Source: Planococcus sp. (in: firmicutes) (lineage in GTDB: Bacteria > Bacillota > Bacilli > Bacillales_A > Planococcaceae). Taken from it: a stretch of 9,228 bases of DNA. Location: NCBI GenBank assembly GCA_030147455.1, contig JASKZU010000256.1, forward strand, positions 1 to 9,228, given 5' to 3'. The first letter of the stretch is position 1. Each line of letters starts with the position of its first letter. Of the stretch, positions 1-6,485 are shown in pieces. Under the pieces are notes generated by a model, which saw only the letters and a list, made by a program, of their open reading frames with translations, was not told the DNA's origin and searched no databases. Both the position numbers and the translations under genes were made by a program.

Positions 1-482
1 TGGTTAAACAAGGTTTTGTGGGTCGGATGGCCTTCCTGGCTCCGTTCGATGCCGAGTGCATCTGTTCCTACGCCGCGAACCCCCACTTCCGCTAAAAATT
101 CAGCGCCGTCTTTGGCCAAATAAACAAAATCAAAATTGAAGCTCTCGTCAAACGAATTGGCTGTTTTGAAAAAGACAAAATCGCCGGATGCGAGTCCTGC
201 ATTTTCCAAGTGCTGGCGTGAAATGCTTTCCCCTGCATCAGTCAGGTCCACTACTTTGCACTGGCCGACCAGTTTTTCGAGCGAAATCGCTTCAAACGTC
301 TCTCCGTTTTCTTTCATGTGCAGCGGCGCGTCGATATGTGTTCCGGTATGGACGTCCATTTCCAGGCGTGTTTCCGTCACATAGCCGTTTGTTTGCGTGT
401 TGAACGCAGGTTGTTTGTTCGGGTTGTTTTTGTAGACAGGCATTCCCTCGTAAATCGTACTCGTCACATCATGCATTTTCAT
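1..482 (-). CDS. Cyclase family protein (kynurenine formamidase-like), 3' end cut by window edge
   Basis: The visible 160 residues belong to the cyclase/arylformamidase family (PF04199), metal-dependent hydrolases that include bacterial kynurenine formamidase. The key evidence is the metal-binding signature HTGTHIDAPLH at residues 45-55. A second conserved stretch, GVGTDALGIER followed by GHPTH, lies near residues 137-155. Family members are usually about 205-220 residues, so roughly the last quarter is outside the window. The ATG ending at 482 is chosen because a GAAAGGA ribosome binding site lies 8 bases upstream; an in-frame ATG at 491 sits against that site and is less likely. The gene follows hxlB on the same strand but is separated by a terminator, so it probably has its own promoter; I found no convincing -35/-10 pair. 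The natural substrate cannot be told from sequence: many family members are not true kynurenine formamidases, and no other tryptophan-degradation gene is visible. Confidence 0.87.
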   Translation of the reverse strand, partial: MKMHDVTSTIYEGMPVYKNNPNKQPAFNTQTNGYVTETRLEMDVHTGTHIDAPLHMKENGETFEAISLEKLVGQCKVVDLTDAGESISRQHLENAGLASGDFVFFKTANSFDESFNFDFVYLAKDGAEFLAEVGVRGVGTDALGIERSQEGHPTHKTLFN

Positions 483-588
483 CTTTATCATCCTTTCCCA
501 ATTCAAGCTAACTTTTTTAATTGCAGGTCATTAGGAATTGTCTCATATTTTCAGTCGAACTGTACACGCATCCACCTTTATGAAGCAT

Positions 589-632
589 AAAAAAACAAGC
601 CCGGGCCAAATTCGATCCGACCAAGGCTTGTT
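589..632 (-). terminator. Rho-independent terminator of hxlAB
   Basis: Read on the minus strand, an 8-bp stem (AACAAGCC pairing with GGCTTGTT) closes a loop of about 23 bases and runs into seven U residues (A run at 589-595 on the plus strand). It starts 8 bases after the hxlB stop codon. The loop is long, but the position and U run make it a likely end of the hxlAB transcript and a boundary with the cyclase gene. Confidence 0.75.
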
Positions 633-639
633 GAATAGT

Positions 640-1194
640 TTATTCCAGATTTGCATGCCGCCCGTACATTTTTCCGGACGTCAATTGTTTTTGGTCCATT
701 GCACTCAATATGAGCGCATCGTAAAAAACAAGCAGGGATTGTTCAAACAACGATCCCATCGGTTGAATCGATTTTTCGCCGCTGCTGTCTGCTTTTGCCT
801 GCGCAGGAATCTTAACATGAACATCGCTGAGACGAGCAATGGAAGAATCGGGATTTGTCGTAACCGATGCCACGGCGGCGCCGATTTGTTTGGCTTTTTC
901 GGCCATGGCGACAAGGCTTGCCGTTTCACCAGAGCCCGAGCCGACAATGAACAAATCTTCCGCTTCCAAGTTCGGTGTTACTGTTTCTCCGACTACGTAC
1001 GCGTCAAGACCCATATGCATCATGCGCATAACGAATGATTTGGCCATAAAGCCGGAACGCCCGCCTCCTGCCACCAAGATTTTCTTGGCCTTGAGCATTT
1101 CTTGGGCAAGCTTATCGGCTTGTGTTTCATCGATGAGCGATACGGTTTTCTGAAGTTCCGCTGTGATTTGTTGAGCAAAGCCAGCAGTGTTCAT
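640..1194 (-). CDS. hxlB: 6-phospho-3-hexuloisomerase
   Basis: This cytoplasmic enzyme isomerises D-arabino-3-hexulose 6-phosphate to fructose 6-phosphate, the second step of formaldehyde fixation by the ribulose monophosphate pathway. The 184-residue protein is one SIS (sugar isomerase) domain of normal family length. Visible signatures are GGGRSG at 43-48 and GSGSGET at 85-91, the phosphosugar-binding loops, and IQPMGSLFEQ at 143-152, a conserved HxlB block holding the probable catalytic glutamate. The gene follows hxlA with one base between the stop and this ATG (TAA-G-ATG). I see no good Shine-Dalgarno sequence before it, so translation is probably coupled to hxlA. The order hxlA-hxlB matches Bacillus subtilis. 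A terminator follows directly. GmhA-like SIS isomerases are similar in fold, but the HxlA neighbour and the C-terminal block settle the call. Confidence 0.96.
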   Translation of the reverse strand: MNTAGFAQQITAELQKTVSLIDETQADKLAQEMLKAKKILVAGGGRSGFMAKSFVMRMMHMGLDAYVVGETVTPNLEAEDLFIVGSGSGETASLVAMAEKAKQIGAAVASVTTNPDSSIARLSDVHVKIPAQAKADSSGEKSIQPMGSLFEQSLLVFYDALILSAMDQKQLTSGKMYGRHANLE

Positions 1195-1195
1195 C

Positions 1196-1837
1196 TTAAG
1201 CCGTTACGCTTTCTTGGATCATCGCTTTGATTTTCGCCGCTTCTGCTTCTTTGTCGTCTTTTCCTGTGATGCCGCCGCCAACGATGATCAAGTCTGGCTG
1301 TGCTTTGATGACTTCTGGAAGTGTTTCCAGTTTAATGCCGCCGGCAATTGCTGTTTTCGCATTTTTCACGACGCTTTTAATTGTGCGCAAGTCTTCGAAA
1401 GAATCTTTTCCTTCTGCCTGAAGGTCATAGCCAGTGTGTACACAGATATAATCAGCGCCAAGTGCATCCAGTTCAGCTGCACGTGTTTTGATGTCTTTTA
1501 CTGCGATCATGTCAATCAGGATTTGCTTGCCGAGTTTTTTGGCTTCGTCGACTGCCCCTTTGATGGAGGAATCTTCCGCCTGCGCAAGAATCGTCACGAT
1601 GTCTGCTCCTGCTGCAGAAGCATTGGATACTTCATAAGCTGCAGCATCCATGATTTTAACATCCGCCAACACTTCCAAGTTAGGGAATGCTTGTTTTACG
1701 GCCTCTACCGCTTTAAGTCCTTCTTTATTGATGACAGGCGTCCCAAGTTCAACGATGTCAATATGTGCTTCTACTTCTTTAATCAGTTCAAGGGCTTGCG
1801 GGATATCGACCAAATCTAATGCTAGTTGTAATTTCAT
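1196..1837 (-). CDS. hxlA: 3-hexulose-6-phosphate synthase
   Basis: This enzyme condenses formaldehyde with ribulose 5-phosphate to give D-arabino-3-hexulose 6-phosphate, the entry reaction of the ribulose monophosphate pathway, in the cytoplasm. It is a 213-residue protein of the orotidine-5'-monophosphate decarboxylase superfamily (TIM barrel). The N-terminal MKLQLALDLV, the metal/phosphosugar motif DVKIMD at 59-64, H134, and the phosphate-binding loops AGGI (165-168) and VGGGIT (186-191) are all intact. Length is typical. The reading frame extends 13 codons further upstream, but the ATG ending at 1837 matches the family N-terminus and has a GAGGAG site 11 bases upstream. It is the first gene of the hxlAB pair and is divergent from zwf. 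In B. subtilis hxlAB is induced by formaldehyde through HxlR; the operator-like repeats upstream here suggest similar control. Keto-gulonate-phosphate decarboxylases share the fold, but the hxlB partner argues strongly for HPS. Confidence 0.96.
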   Translation of the reverse strand: MKLQLALDLVDIPQALELIKEVEAHIDIVELGTPVINKEGLKAVEAVKQAFPNLEVLADVKIMDAAAYEVSNASAAGADIVTILAQAEDSSIKGAVDEAKKLGKQILIDMIAVKDIKTRAAELDALGADYICVHTGYDLQAEGKDSFEDLRTIKSVVKNAKTAIAGGIKLETLPEVIKAQPDLIIVGGGITGKDDKEAEAAKIKAMIQESVTA

Positions 1838-1905
1838 ATAAGGTAAATCTCCTCGTTTTTGTATTTTCGTTCCCATTCAGTCTAAAGGCTGGCTGCTCTC
1901 ATGTG

Positions 1906-1917
1906 AAGTACGCACTT
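1906..1917. promoter_or_regulatory. Dyad site A, AAGT-N4-ACTT
   Basis: The sequence AAGTACGCACTT has dyad symmetry in its outer four bases. Its inverted near-copy lies at 1981-1992 with 11 of 12 bases matching. Both copies are preceded by ATGT. This copy lies in the presumed hxlA leader, downstream of the candidate hxlA promoter. It looks like a binding site for a dimeric regulator; which one is unknown. Confidence 0.45.
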
Positions 1918-1938
1918 TTTTCGCACATACTGACAAAA

Positions 1939-1968
1939 AGTATACTGTGAAGGTATACATGGTGTTAC
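1939..1968 (-). promoter_or_regulatory. Candidate sigma-A promoter of hxlAB
   Basis: On the minus strand GTAACA (1963-1968, 4 of 6 to the -35 consensus) is followed after 18 bases by TATACT (1939-1944, 5 of 6 to the -10 consensus). The predicted start near 1932 gives a leader of about 95 nt. The core overlaps the GTATAC repeat, as expected for a regulated promoter. Other weak combinations exist in this AT-rich region. Confidence 0.4.
1940..1958. repeat. Tandem GTATAC repeat in the hxlA-zwf intergenic region
   Basis: Two self-palindromic GTATAC hexamers begin at 1940 and 1953, a 13-bp period, with related ATAC half-sites nearby (1927-1930, 1987-1990). They overlap the candidate hxlA -10 element and spacer. 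This may be the binding site of an HxlR/DUF24-type regulator, but the assignment rests only on position. Confidence 0.4.
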
Positions 1969-1980
1969 TATATGTTTTTT

Positions 1981-1992
1981 AAGTGCATACTT
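1981..1992. promoter_or_regulatory. Dyad site B, inverted copy of site A
   Basis: AAGTGCATACTT, read on the minus strand as AAGTATGCACTT, matches site A (1906-1917) at 11 of 12 bases in opposite orientation, 75 bp centre to centre. It overlaps the candidate zwf -35 element by three bases. The pair could let one regulator act on both divergent transcripts. Confidence 0.45.
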
Positions 1993-2019
1993 ACATAATT
2001 GGCTCGTATTCCTTATACT
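1990..2019 (+). promoter_or_regulatory. Candidate sigma-A promoter of zwf
   Basis: CTTACA (1990-1995, 4 of 6) and TATACT (2014-2019, 5 of 6) are separated by 18 bases. The predicted start near 2026 leaves a leader of about 47 nt before the zwf ATG. The -35 element overlaps dyad site B. Confidence 0.45.
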
Positions 2020-2072
2020 AAAATATGTTGATGCCGAACACGGCCCAATAGGTGGACAGGAGGATATCACGA

Positions 2073-3590
2073 ATGCACAAAGACATCACGATCGAAAGCC
2101 GCTTTACCGAAGAACAGCTGAACGCCTCCAAGAAAGAATGGCTATTGCAGGACATGACATTTGTTTTGTTCGGAGCCACTGGAGATTTGGCGCAGCGCAA
2201 ATTGTTTCCTGCTTTGTATAATTTGTTTATCGATGATAAATTGCCAGACCGGATGTCGATTGTTGGCCTTGGCCGAAAAGACAGTTCGCACGAAGCGTTT
2301 CAATCCAAAGTGGAGCAGGCGCTTCAGGAGAATTCAAGAAGGCCGGTCGATGCTGCGCGGCTTCCCGAGTTTTTGGATATGTTCCGTTACTGCACATTTG
2401 ATGCTGAGCAAAGCACAAGCTATGATGGGCTGAAAAGCCATATCGAGCAGCGCGAACAGGAACTTGGCATTCCGCAAAACCGGTTGTTTTATTTGTCGGT
2501 TGCCCCGCATTTGATTGAAACCATTACAGCAGGGCTTCACGCGAGCGGCACAGATAAGCTCTCGGGATGGAAACGGCTGATTGTTGAAAAGCCTTTCGGC
2601 AGTAGCTTGGAAACTGCCAGGCTGTTAAACCGAAAATTGAGTGCTGTATTCCGTGAAGAAGAAATTTACCGAATTGACCATTATCTAGGCAAGCCAATGG
2701 TCCAGAATTTAAATACATTGATGGCGGCCAATCCCTTTTTCGAGTCGGCAGTGAGCCGCAAACAAATCAGCAATATTCAAATTACCGCAAGTGAAACAGT
2801 CGGAATCGAGAATCGCTCAAATTATTACGAGCAGGCCGGCGCTATACGTGACATGGTTCAAAACCATTTGCTGCAATTGGTGATGGTCAGCGCTACATTA
2901 TTGCCGAATAAGCTGATGAACCACGATCAATCCGTCTTGAAAACAGATATCATGAAGTCGCTCCGCCCAATAACAAAAGATCAAGCACACCATCAGATTG
3001 TCCGTGCGCAGTATGACCGCGGTACCGTCAATGACGTTTCTGTTAATGGCTATACAGAAGAAGCCGGAGTTCAGGAAGGCTCTACGACCGATACATACGT
3101 AGCGGCACGCCTATCAATCGACCATCCATCATGGGAAGGCATTCCGTTCTATATTCGCACCGGCAAACGGATCAATCAAAAGTCGACGCAAATCGTTATT
3201 GAATTCGAACAAAACGAGTTGGCGTCCCAAACCTTCCAAGGGGTTTCTCCGAACTTGATGGTATTGGAAATCAGCCCGCTTGAACGCGTGGCGATGCGCA
3301 TTAACGTGAAAGATGCGACAAGCGGCCGCTTTAAGCCGGTATGGACCGATTTCTCCACGAGTTCGGACAACCAGCCTGAAGCCTACGAGTTGTTGCTTCA
3401 CGATGCACTCCGAGGCAATTCTTCCTTTTTTGCGGACTGGCCGGAAGTCGAGCTGTCGTGGGAATGGGTCCAGCCGATTGTCGCCGCTTTTGACGAGCAG
3501 CTGCTGCCGCTCCACCATTACCCGGCAGGCTCTAAAGGCCCCGATCAGGCAGACCAGTTATTGCTGGAGCAAGGGCATAACTGGTGGTAA
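2073..3590 (+). CDS. zwf: Glucose-6-phosphate 1-dehydrogenase
   Basis: Oxidises glucose 6-phosphate to 6-phosphogluconolactone with reduction of NADP+, the first step of the oxidative pentose phosphate pathway, in the cytoplasm. The 505-residue protein has the N-terminal nucleotide-binding domain (GATGDLAQRK at 34-43), EKPFG at 172-176, the active-site signature RIDHYLGK at 200-207 with the catalytic histidine, and the large C-terminal domain ending in a typical HNWW-type tail. The arginine in IVGLGRKD (R68) aligns with the NADP 2'-phosphate-binding arginine known from the Leuconostoc enzyme. The ATG at 2073 is chosen because AGGAGG lies 9 bases upstream (2058-2063); a GTG at 2052 in the same frame lies before that site. 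The N-terminus is about 20 residues longer than the B. subtilis form. The gene is divergent from hxlAB and followed by gnd after 129 bp, so it can supply ribulose 5-phosphate to HxlA. No terminator with a U run follows, only a weak 6-bp hairpin, so read-through into gnd is likely. Confidence 0.97.
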   Translation: MHKDITIESRFTEEQLNASKKEWLLQDMTFVLFGATGDLAQRKLFPALYNLFIDDKLPDRMSIVGLGRKDSSHEAFQSKVEQALQENSRRPVDAARLPEFLDMFRYCTFDAEQSTSYDGLKSHIEQREQELGIPQNRLFYLSVAPHLIETITAGLHASGTDKLSGWKRLIVEKPFGSSLETARLLNRKLSAVFREEEIYRIDHYLGKPMVQNLNTLMAANPFFESAVSRKQISNIQITASETVGIENRSNYYEQAGAIRDMVQNHLLQLVMVSATLLPNKLMNHDQSVLKTDIMKSLRPITKDQAHHQIVRAQYDRGTVNDVSVNGYTEEAGVQEGSTTDTYVAARLSIDHPSWEGIPFYIRTGKRINQKSTQIVIEFEQNELASQTFQGVSPNLMVLEISPLERVAMRINVKDATSGRFKPVWTDFSTSSDNQPEAYELLLHDALRGNSSFFADWPEVELSWEWVQPIVAAFDEQLLPLHHYPAGSKGPDQADQLLLEQGHNWW

Positions 3591-3705
3591 ACGTTATTAG
3601 ATACAACTGAACTCGTTTTTCTGATGCAGCGAGCGCAAGATGATCAGTTCAACTTAATAAGCAACTGAAAAATGGTACGAATTTTATTTGGTTAACAATA
3701 CAAAC

Positions 3706-3711
3706 GAGGTG
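3706..3711 (+). promoter_or_regulatory. Ribosome binding site fixing the GTG start of gnd
   Basis: GAGGTG lies 8 bases before the GTG at 3720. The encoded MKQHIGVIGLG matches the usual gnd N-terminus directly before the dinucleotide-binding loop, and there is no in-frame ATG at a sensible place, so the GTG start is well supported. Confidence 0.75.
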
Positions 3712-3719
3712 AACGATTA

Positions 3720-5135
3720 GTGAAGCAGCATATTGGCGTTATTGGACTTGGGGTAATGGGAAAAAACTTGGCACTTAATATGGAAAATAATGGGTTTTCC
3801 GTTGGCGTTTACGATTACTGGACCGACCGGACCGAATCTTTTATTCAAACAGAAGCACAAAACTTAAACATTGCTGGATTTGCTACTAAAGAAGCGTTTA
3901 TTGAATCACTCGAAGCCCCCCGCAAGATATTGATGATGGTTCAGGCAGGAAACGCAACCGACTCGGTTATCGAGTCGCTCGTGCCCTTGCTTGACAAAGA
4001 CGATATCTTAATCGACGGCGGCAATTCTTTTTTCCAGGATACAAACAGAAGAACAGCAGCATTGACAGCGTCTGGCGTTCAATTGATCGGCGCCGGCATT
4101 TCCGGCGGCGAAGAAGGCGCACGGAACGGCCCGTCGATCATGCCGGGCGGATCAAAAGAAGCTTATGCGCAAGTAAAGCCGATCTTTGATGCCATTTCCG
4201 CAAAAGTGGAAGGAGCTTCGTGCAGCGCTTATATGGGTCCGTCCGGCGCCGGACATTTTGTAAAAATGGTTCATAACGGCATCGAGTATGGCGATATGCA
4301 ATTGATTGCGGAAGCTTACTTTATCATGAGGCAAGCACTCGGCCTGTCCCCTGTGGAACTGTCGGAAATATTCGGCGAATGGAACAAAGGCGAGCTGGAC
4401 AGCTATCTCATTGAAATCACGGCAAACATTTTGAAAACAATCGATAACGAATCAGGCGAACCGCTGATCGACCGTATTTTGGACGCTGCCGAACAAAAAG
4501 GCACAGGTAAATGGACAAGCCAGAATGCATTGGATTTGGGTGTATCGCTGCCGATCGTTACTGAGTCTGTATTTGCCCGCTTTATTTCCTCAGCAAAAGA
4601 CGAGCGCGTTGCCGCAAGCCGCGTTCTTCCCGGTCCAGCTGCCGAGACGCCGAACGGCGATTTGTCCGAATGGGTCGAAGCTGTACGCGAAGCGCTTTAC
4701 ATGAGTAAAATCTGTTCGTATGCGCAAGGGTTCGTACAGCTTCAAAAAGCTTCAGAGCAATATGGCTGGGACATTCCACTCGGTGAAGTGGCAATGATTT
4801 TCCGCGGCGGCTGCATCATCCGCGCGAGATTTCTTCAAAACATCAAGGATGCGTTCGATAAAGACCGCGAACTGCCTAACTTGCTGATGGACAGCTATTT
4901 CCGCGACATCGTCAGCACTTACCAAAAGTCGCTTAGAAAGGTCCTCGCATTGTCGATCGAACAAGGCATTCCAGCACCGGCTTTCTCCAGTGCACTTGCC
5001 TATTACGACAGCTACCGGACAGAAACGCTTCCCGCCAACTTGGTGCAGGCGCAGCGTGATTATTTCGGCGCCCATACATACCGGCGCACCGACCTTGAAG
5101 GCAGCTTCCATACAGAGTGGCCGAAAGGCGAATAA
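3720..5135 (+). CDS. gnd: 6-phosphogluconate dehydrogenase, decarboxylating
   Basis: Converts 6-phosphogluconate to ribulose 5-phosphate and CO2 with reduction of NAD(P)+, in the cytoplasm; it usually works as a dimer. At 471 residues it has full length for the long GndA form. Visible signatures are the Rossmann loop GLGVMGKNLALN (9-20), GGNSFFQDTNRR (100-111), the substrate block GAGISGGEEGARNGPS (124-139) and the active site GPSGAGHFVKMVHNGIEYGD (173-192), with catalytic Lys182 and Glu189. The C-terminal helical domain is complete. Odd point: residues 32-34, which are Asn-Arg-Thr/Ser in NADP-specific enzymes and hold the 2'-phosphate, are Asp-Tyr-Trp here; an acidic residue at the end of the second strand usually favours NAD+. 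Thus cofactor use may differ from the standard enzyme. The gene starts with GTG, follows zwf and ends before a strong terminator. Its product is the acceptor used by HxlA. Confidence 0.96.
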   Translation: MKQHIGVIGLGVMGKNLALNMENNGFSVGVYDYWTDRTESFIQTEAQNLNIAGFATKEAFIESLEAPRKILMMVQAGNATDSVIESLVPLLDKDDILIDGGNSFFQDTNRRTAALTASGVQLIGAGISGGEEGARNGPSIMPGGSKEAYAQVKPIFDAISAKVEGASCSAYMGPSGAGHFVKMVHNGIEYGDMQLIAEAYFIMRQALGLSPVELSEIFGEWNKGELDSYLIEITANILKTIDNESGEPLIDRILDAAEQKGTGKWTSQNALDLGVSLPIVTESVFARFISSAKDERVAASRVLPGPAAETPNGDLSEWVEAVREALYMSKICSYAQGFVQLQKASEQYGWDIPLGEVAMIFRGGCIIRARFLQNIKDAFDKDRELPNLLMDSYFRDIVSTYQKSLRKVLALSIEQGIPAPAFSSALAYYDSYRTETLPANLVQAQRDYFGAHTYRRTDLEGSFHTEWPKGE

Positions 5136-5176
5136 AGATTTTCCGGTTTTACTCGTTTCATCTATAGCAACGATTC

Positions 5177-5208
5177 AACCCCCGCCATTCCAAATGACGG
5201 GGGTTTTT
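5177..5208 (+). terminator. Rho-independent terminator of zwf-gnd
   Basis: AACCCCCG (5177-5184) pairs with CGGGGGTT (5198-5205), and CATT pairs with AATG inside after one C-A mismatch, leaving a 3-base loop. A run of five T follows the G block. It lies 42 bases after the gnd stop. The following 129 bases, to the end of the next gene, hold nothing else I can support. Confidence 0.92.
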
Positions 5209-5337
5209 ATCTTCTAAAAAACAGTGAACAACTAATGTACTTAGTGACTCCTTCGTGTTTTTGTTCTAAAGATCTTATGATTCAAGAAACTTTAATTGCG
5301 CCCGGCTTTTTTCTTTTAAACATTCGAAACATATTAA

Positions 5338-5934
5338 TCATCTGTCCTCACTTTTATTGCTATACGGCAATTCCAGCTGGATTTCCAACCGGCACCATAT
5401 TAATTCCCATTGCTTTTTAAGTACCCGTCGCTTATAAATCTCCATACGGCTTTCACATGTGGCGAAATAGGGCGTTGGCTTTACTTTGAAATTGATCGCA
5501 TCCCAAATTCCGTGCGGTGCGGCGAGCACAAGTTGAGTGGACGAGTCCAACGAAATGCCTAGCGCCGTCGCGGTTTCCGGAAACTTCGATATGGCATCCA
5601 CCGACGAAGTATAAGGCTCAACGCCGTTGCGTATATGCATCCTCGCTTGATTTTTTACAGACCACGGGATGCCTGGAAAGAGGCGATTCAACTGATTTTC
5701 CAGCTCTCTTTCTTTTGCCTTGTCCGTCTGATGCGGGTCAAAGTAAATAACGTCTACATCTGACAAAGGGGTTTTCTCGGCAAATTCGTGCAAGTTGTCC
5801 CATATTTTCGAGCGGACAAATCCTGCACAAATCCACCAATCCGACAGCTCCAACGCTTGAACCGTTCGCAATAAACGCATCATCCATTTATCTTGCTCGA
5901 TCATGCTAATAACGTCTTGTTCATTTGTTATCAT
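5338..5934 (-). CDS. Nucleotidyltransferase family protein (DUF925/NTP_transf_6-like)
   Basis: A 198-residue soluble protein that resembles the small nucleotidyltransferase-fold family PF06042 (DUF925), whose substrate is not known. Recognisable blocks are WWICAGFVRSKIWD (33-46), corresponding to the glycine-containing loop, and PLSDVDVIYFD (56-66), whose Asp59 and Asp61 form the DxD metal site of polymerase-beta-like transferases. WSVKNQARMH and a later PETATALG segment are also typical. The frame is open 13 codons further upstream, but the ATG ending at 5934 is preferred because AAAGGAGC lies 10 bases before it and the upstream ATG at 5973 has no such site. The protein ends in a polar tail about a dozen residues beyond the family's usual tryptophan-containing end. 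It is the last gene of a minus-strand run, 72 bases after the membrane protein gene. I see no clear terminator downstream. A link to the upstream lipid-type enzymes is not evident. Confidence 0.82.
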   Translation of the reverse strand: MITNEQDVISMIEQDKWMMRLLRTVQALELSDWWICAGFVRSKIWDNLHEFAEKTPLSDVDVIYFDPHQTDKAKERELENQLNRLFPGIPWSVKNQARMHIRNGVEPYTSSVDAISKFPETATALGISLDSSTQLVLAAPHGIWDAINFKVKPTPYFATCESRMEIYKRRVLKKQWELIWCRLEIQLELPYSNKSEDR

Positions 5935-6006
5935 GTCCGGTAAAGCTCCTTTGAAAGTTTGCCTAAGTGGCATCGATTTCGGATCGGGATATCAGTTCTC
6001 ATCAGA

Positions 6007-6444
6007 TTATAAGGCTTTATTGCCTGTATCGTTTGCTGTAAATCGGATGCTGTCCAGCAGCAAGTATCCAAACACCAGCCCTGCTATCGTCGGGACAGTC
6101 GTTCCCCCAACTAAAACAATACCTGGTATCCGAAGCCACCCTTGTCCAATTACGGAAAACGGCAAAAATGTCATAACGATAATGTATAACGCGGGTATTC
6201 CAAATGCTAAAAATACCGCCCAATCAAATTTTTGGACTTTGCTTTCGCGCAGCTGCAGCACGAATTTCGGCGCACGGATCAAAAGGCCGATAACGACAGG
6301 AAACAAGGCAATAAATACATAAAGCAAAGTGGGATCGAACGTTGCGTCGGATCTTTCGTGCAGCACAGATTGAAGCTGCATTCCGAAGTACAGCAATACC
6401 CCGATCGCAAGTGCACAGCTAAAGTAATATAAGAACCTTTTCAT
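6007..6444 (-). CDS. Small four-helix membrane protein, function unknown
   Basis: I do not recognise a named family. The 145-residue protein has four strongly hydrophobic segments, about residues 4-23, 39-57, 75-97 and 107-130, joined by short loops. The loop between segments two and three is basic (RAPKFVLQLRESKVQK, 58-72), and the C-terminal tail is polar. By the positive-inside rule both termini and this loop would face the cytoplasm. No catalytic or metal-binding motif stands out; an Arg-Ile-Pro-Gly stretch leads into a Gly/Thr-rich fourth helix. The ATG ending at 6444 has AAAGGAGG 7 bases upstream; a TTG one codon earlier is less likely. The gene lies 42 bases after the stop of the acyl-CoA-ligase-like gene with no terminator between them, so it may share that transcript. 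Confidence 0.75.
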   Translation of the reverse strand: MKRFLYYFSCALAIGVLLYFGMQLQSVLHERSDATFDPTLLYVFIALFPVVIGLLIRAPKFVLQLRESKVQKFDWAVFLAFGIPALYIIVMTFLPFSVIGQGWLRIPGIVLVGGTTVPTIAGLVFGYLLLDSIRFTANDTGNKAL

Positions 6445-6485
6445 CAAAATGCCTCCTTTGAATTAGCGAACCTTTTCTTGTTACG

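Noticed and set aside
538..1038. A 166-codon plus-strand open frame opposite hxlB
   Set aside because: It crosses the hxlAB terminator and has low-complexity composition typical of a complement frame; hxlB on the other strand explains the region.
1187..1819. A 210-codon open frame on the plus strand opposite hxlA
   Set aside because: It mirrors hxlA codon structure, is rich in Cys and Phe with no recognisable family, and has no ribosome binding site; it is an antisense shadow.
3605..3651. Hairpin between zwf and gnd (AACTGA/TCAGTT or TGAACT/AGTTCA)
   Set aside because: The stems are only 6 bp, mutually exclusive, with long loops and no T run after them, so it is not called a terminator.
4752..5111. 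A 119-codon minus-strand open frame within gnd
   Set aside because: It lies fully inside a confidently identified gene and shows no motif or start signal.
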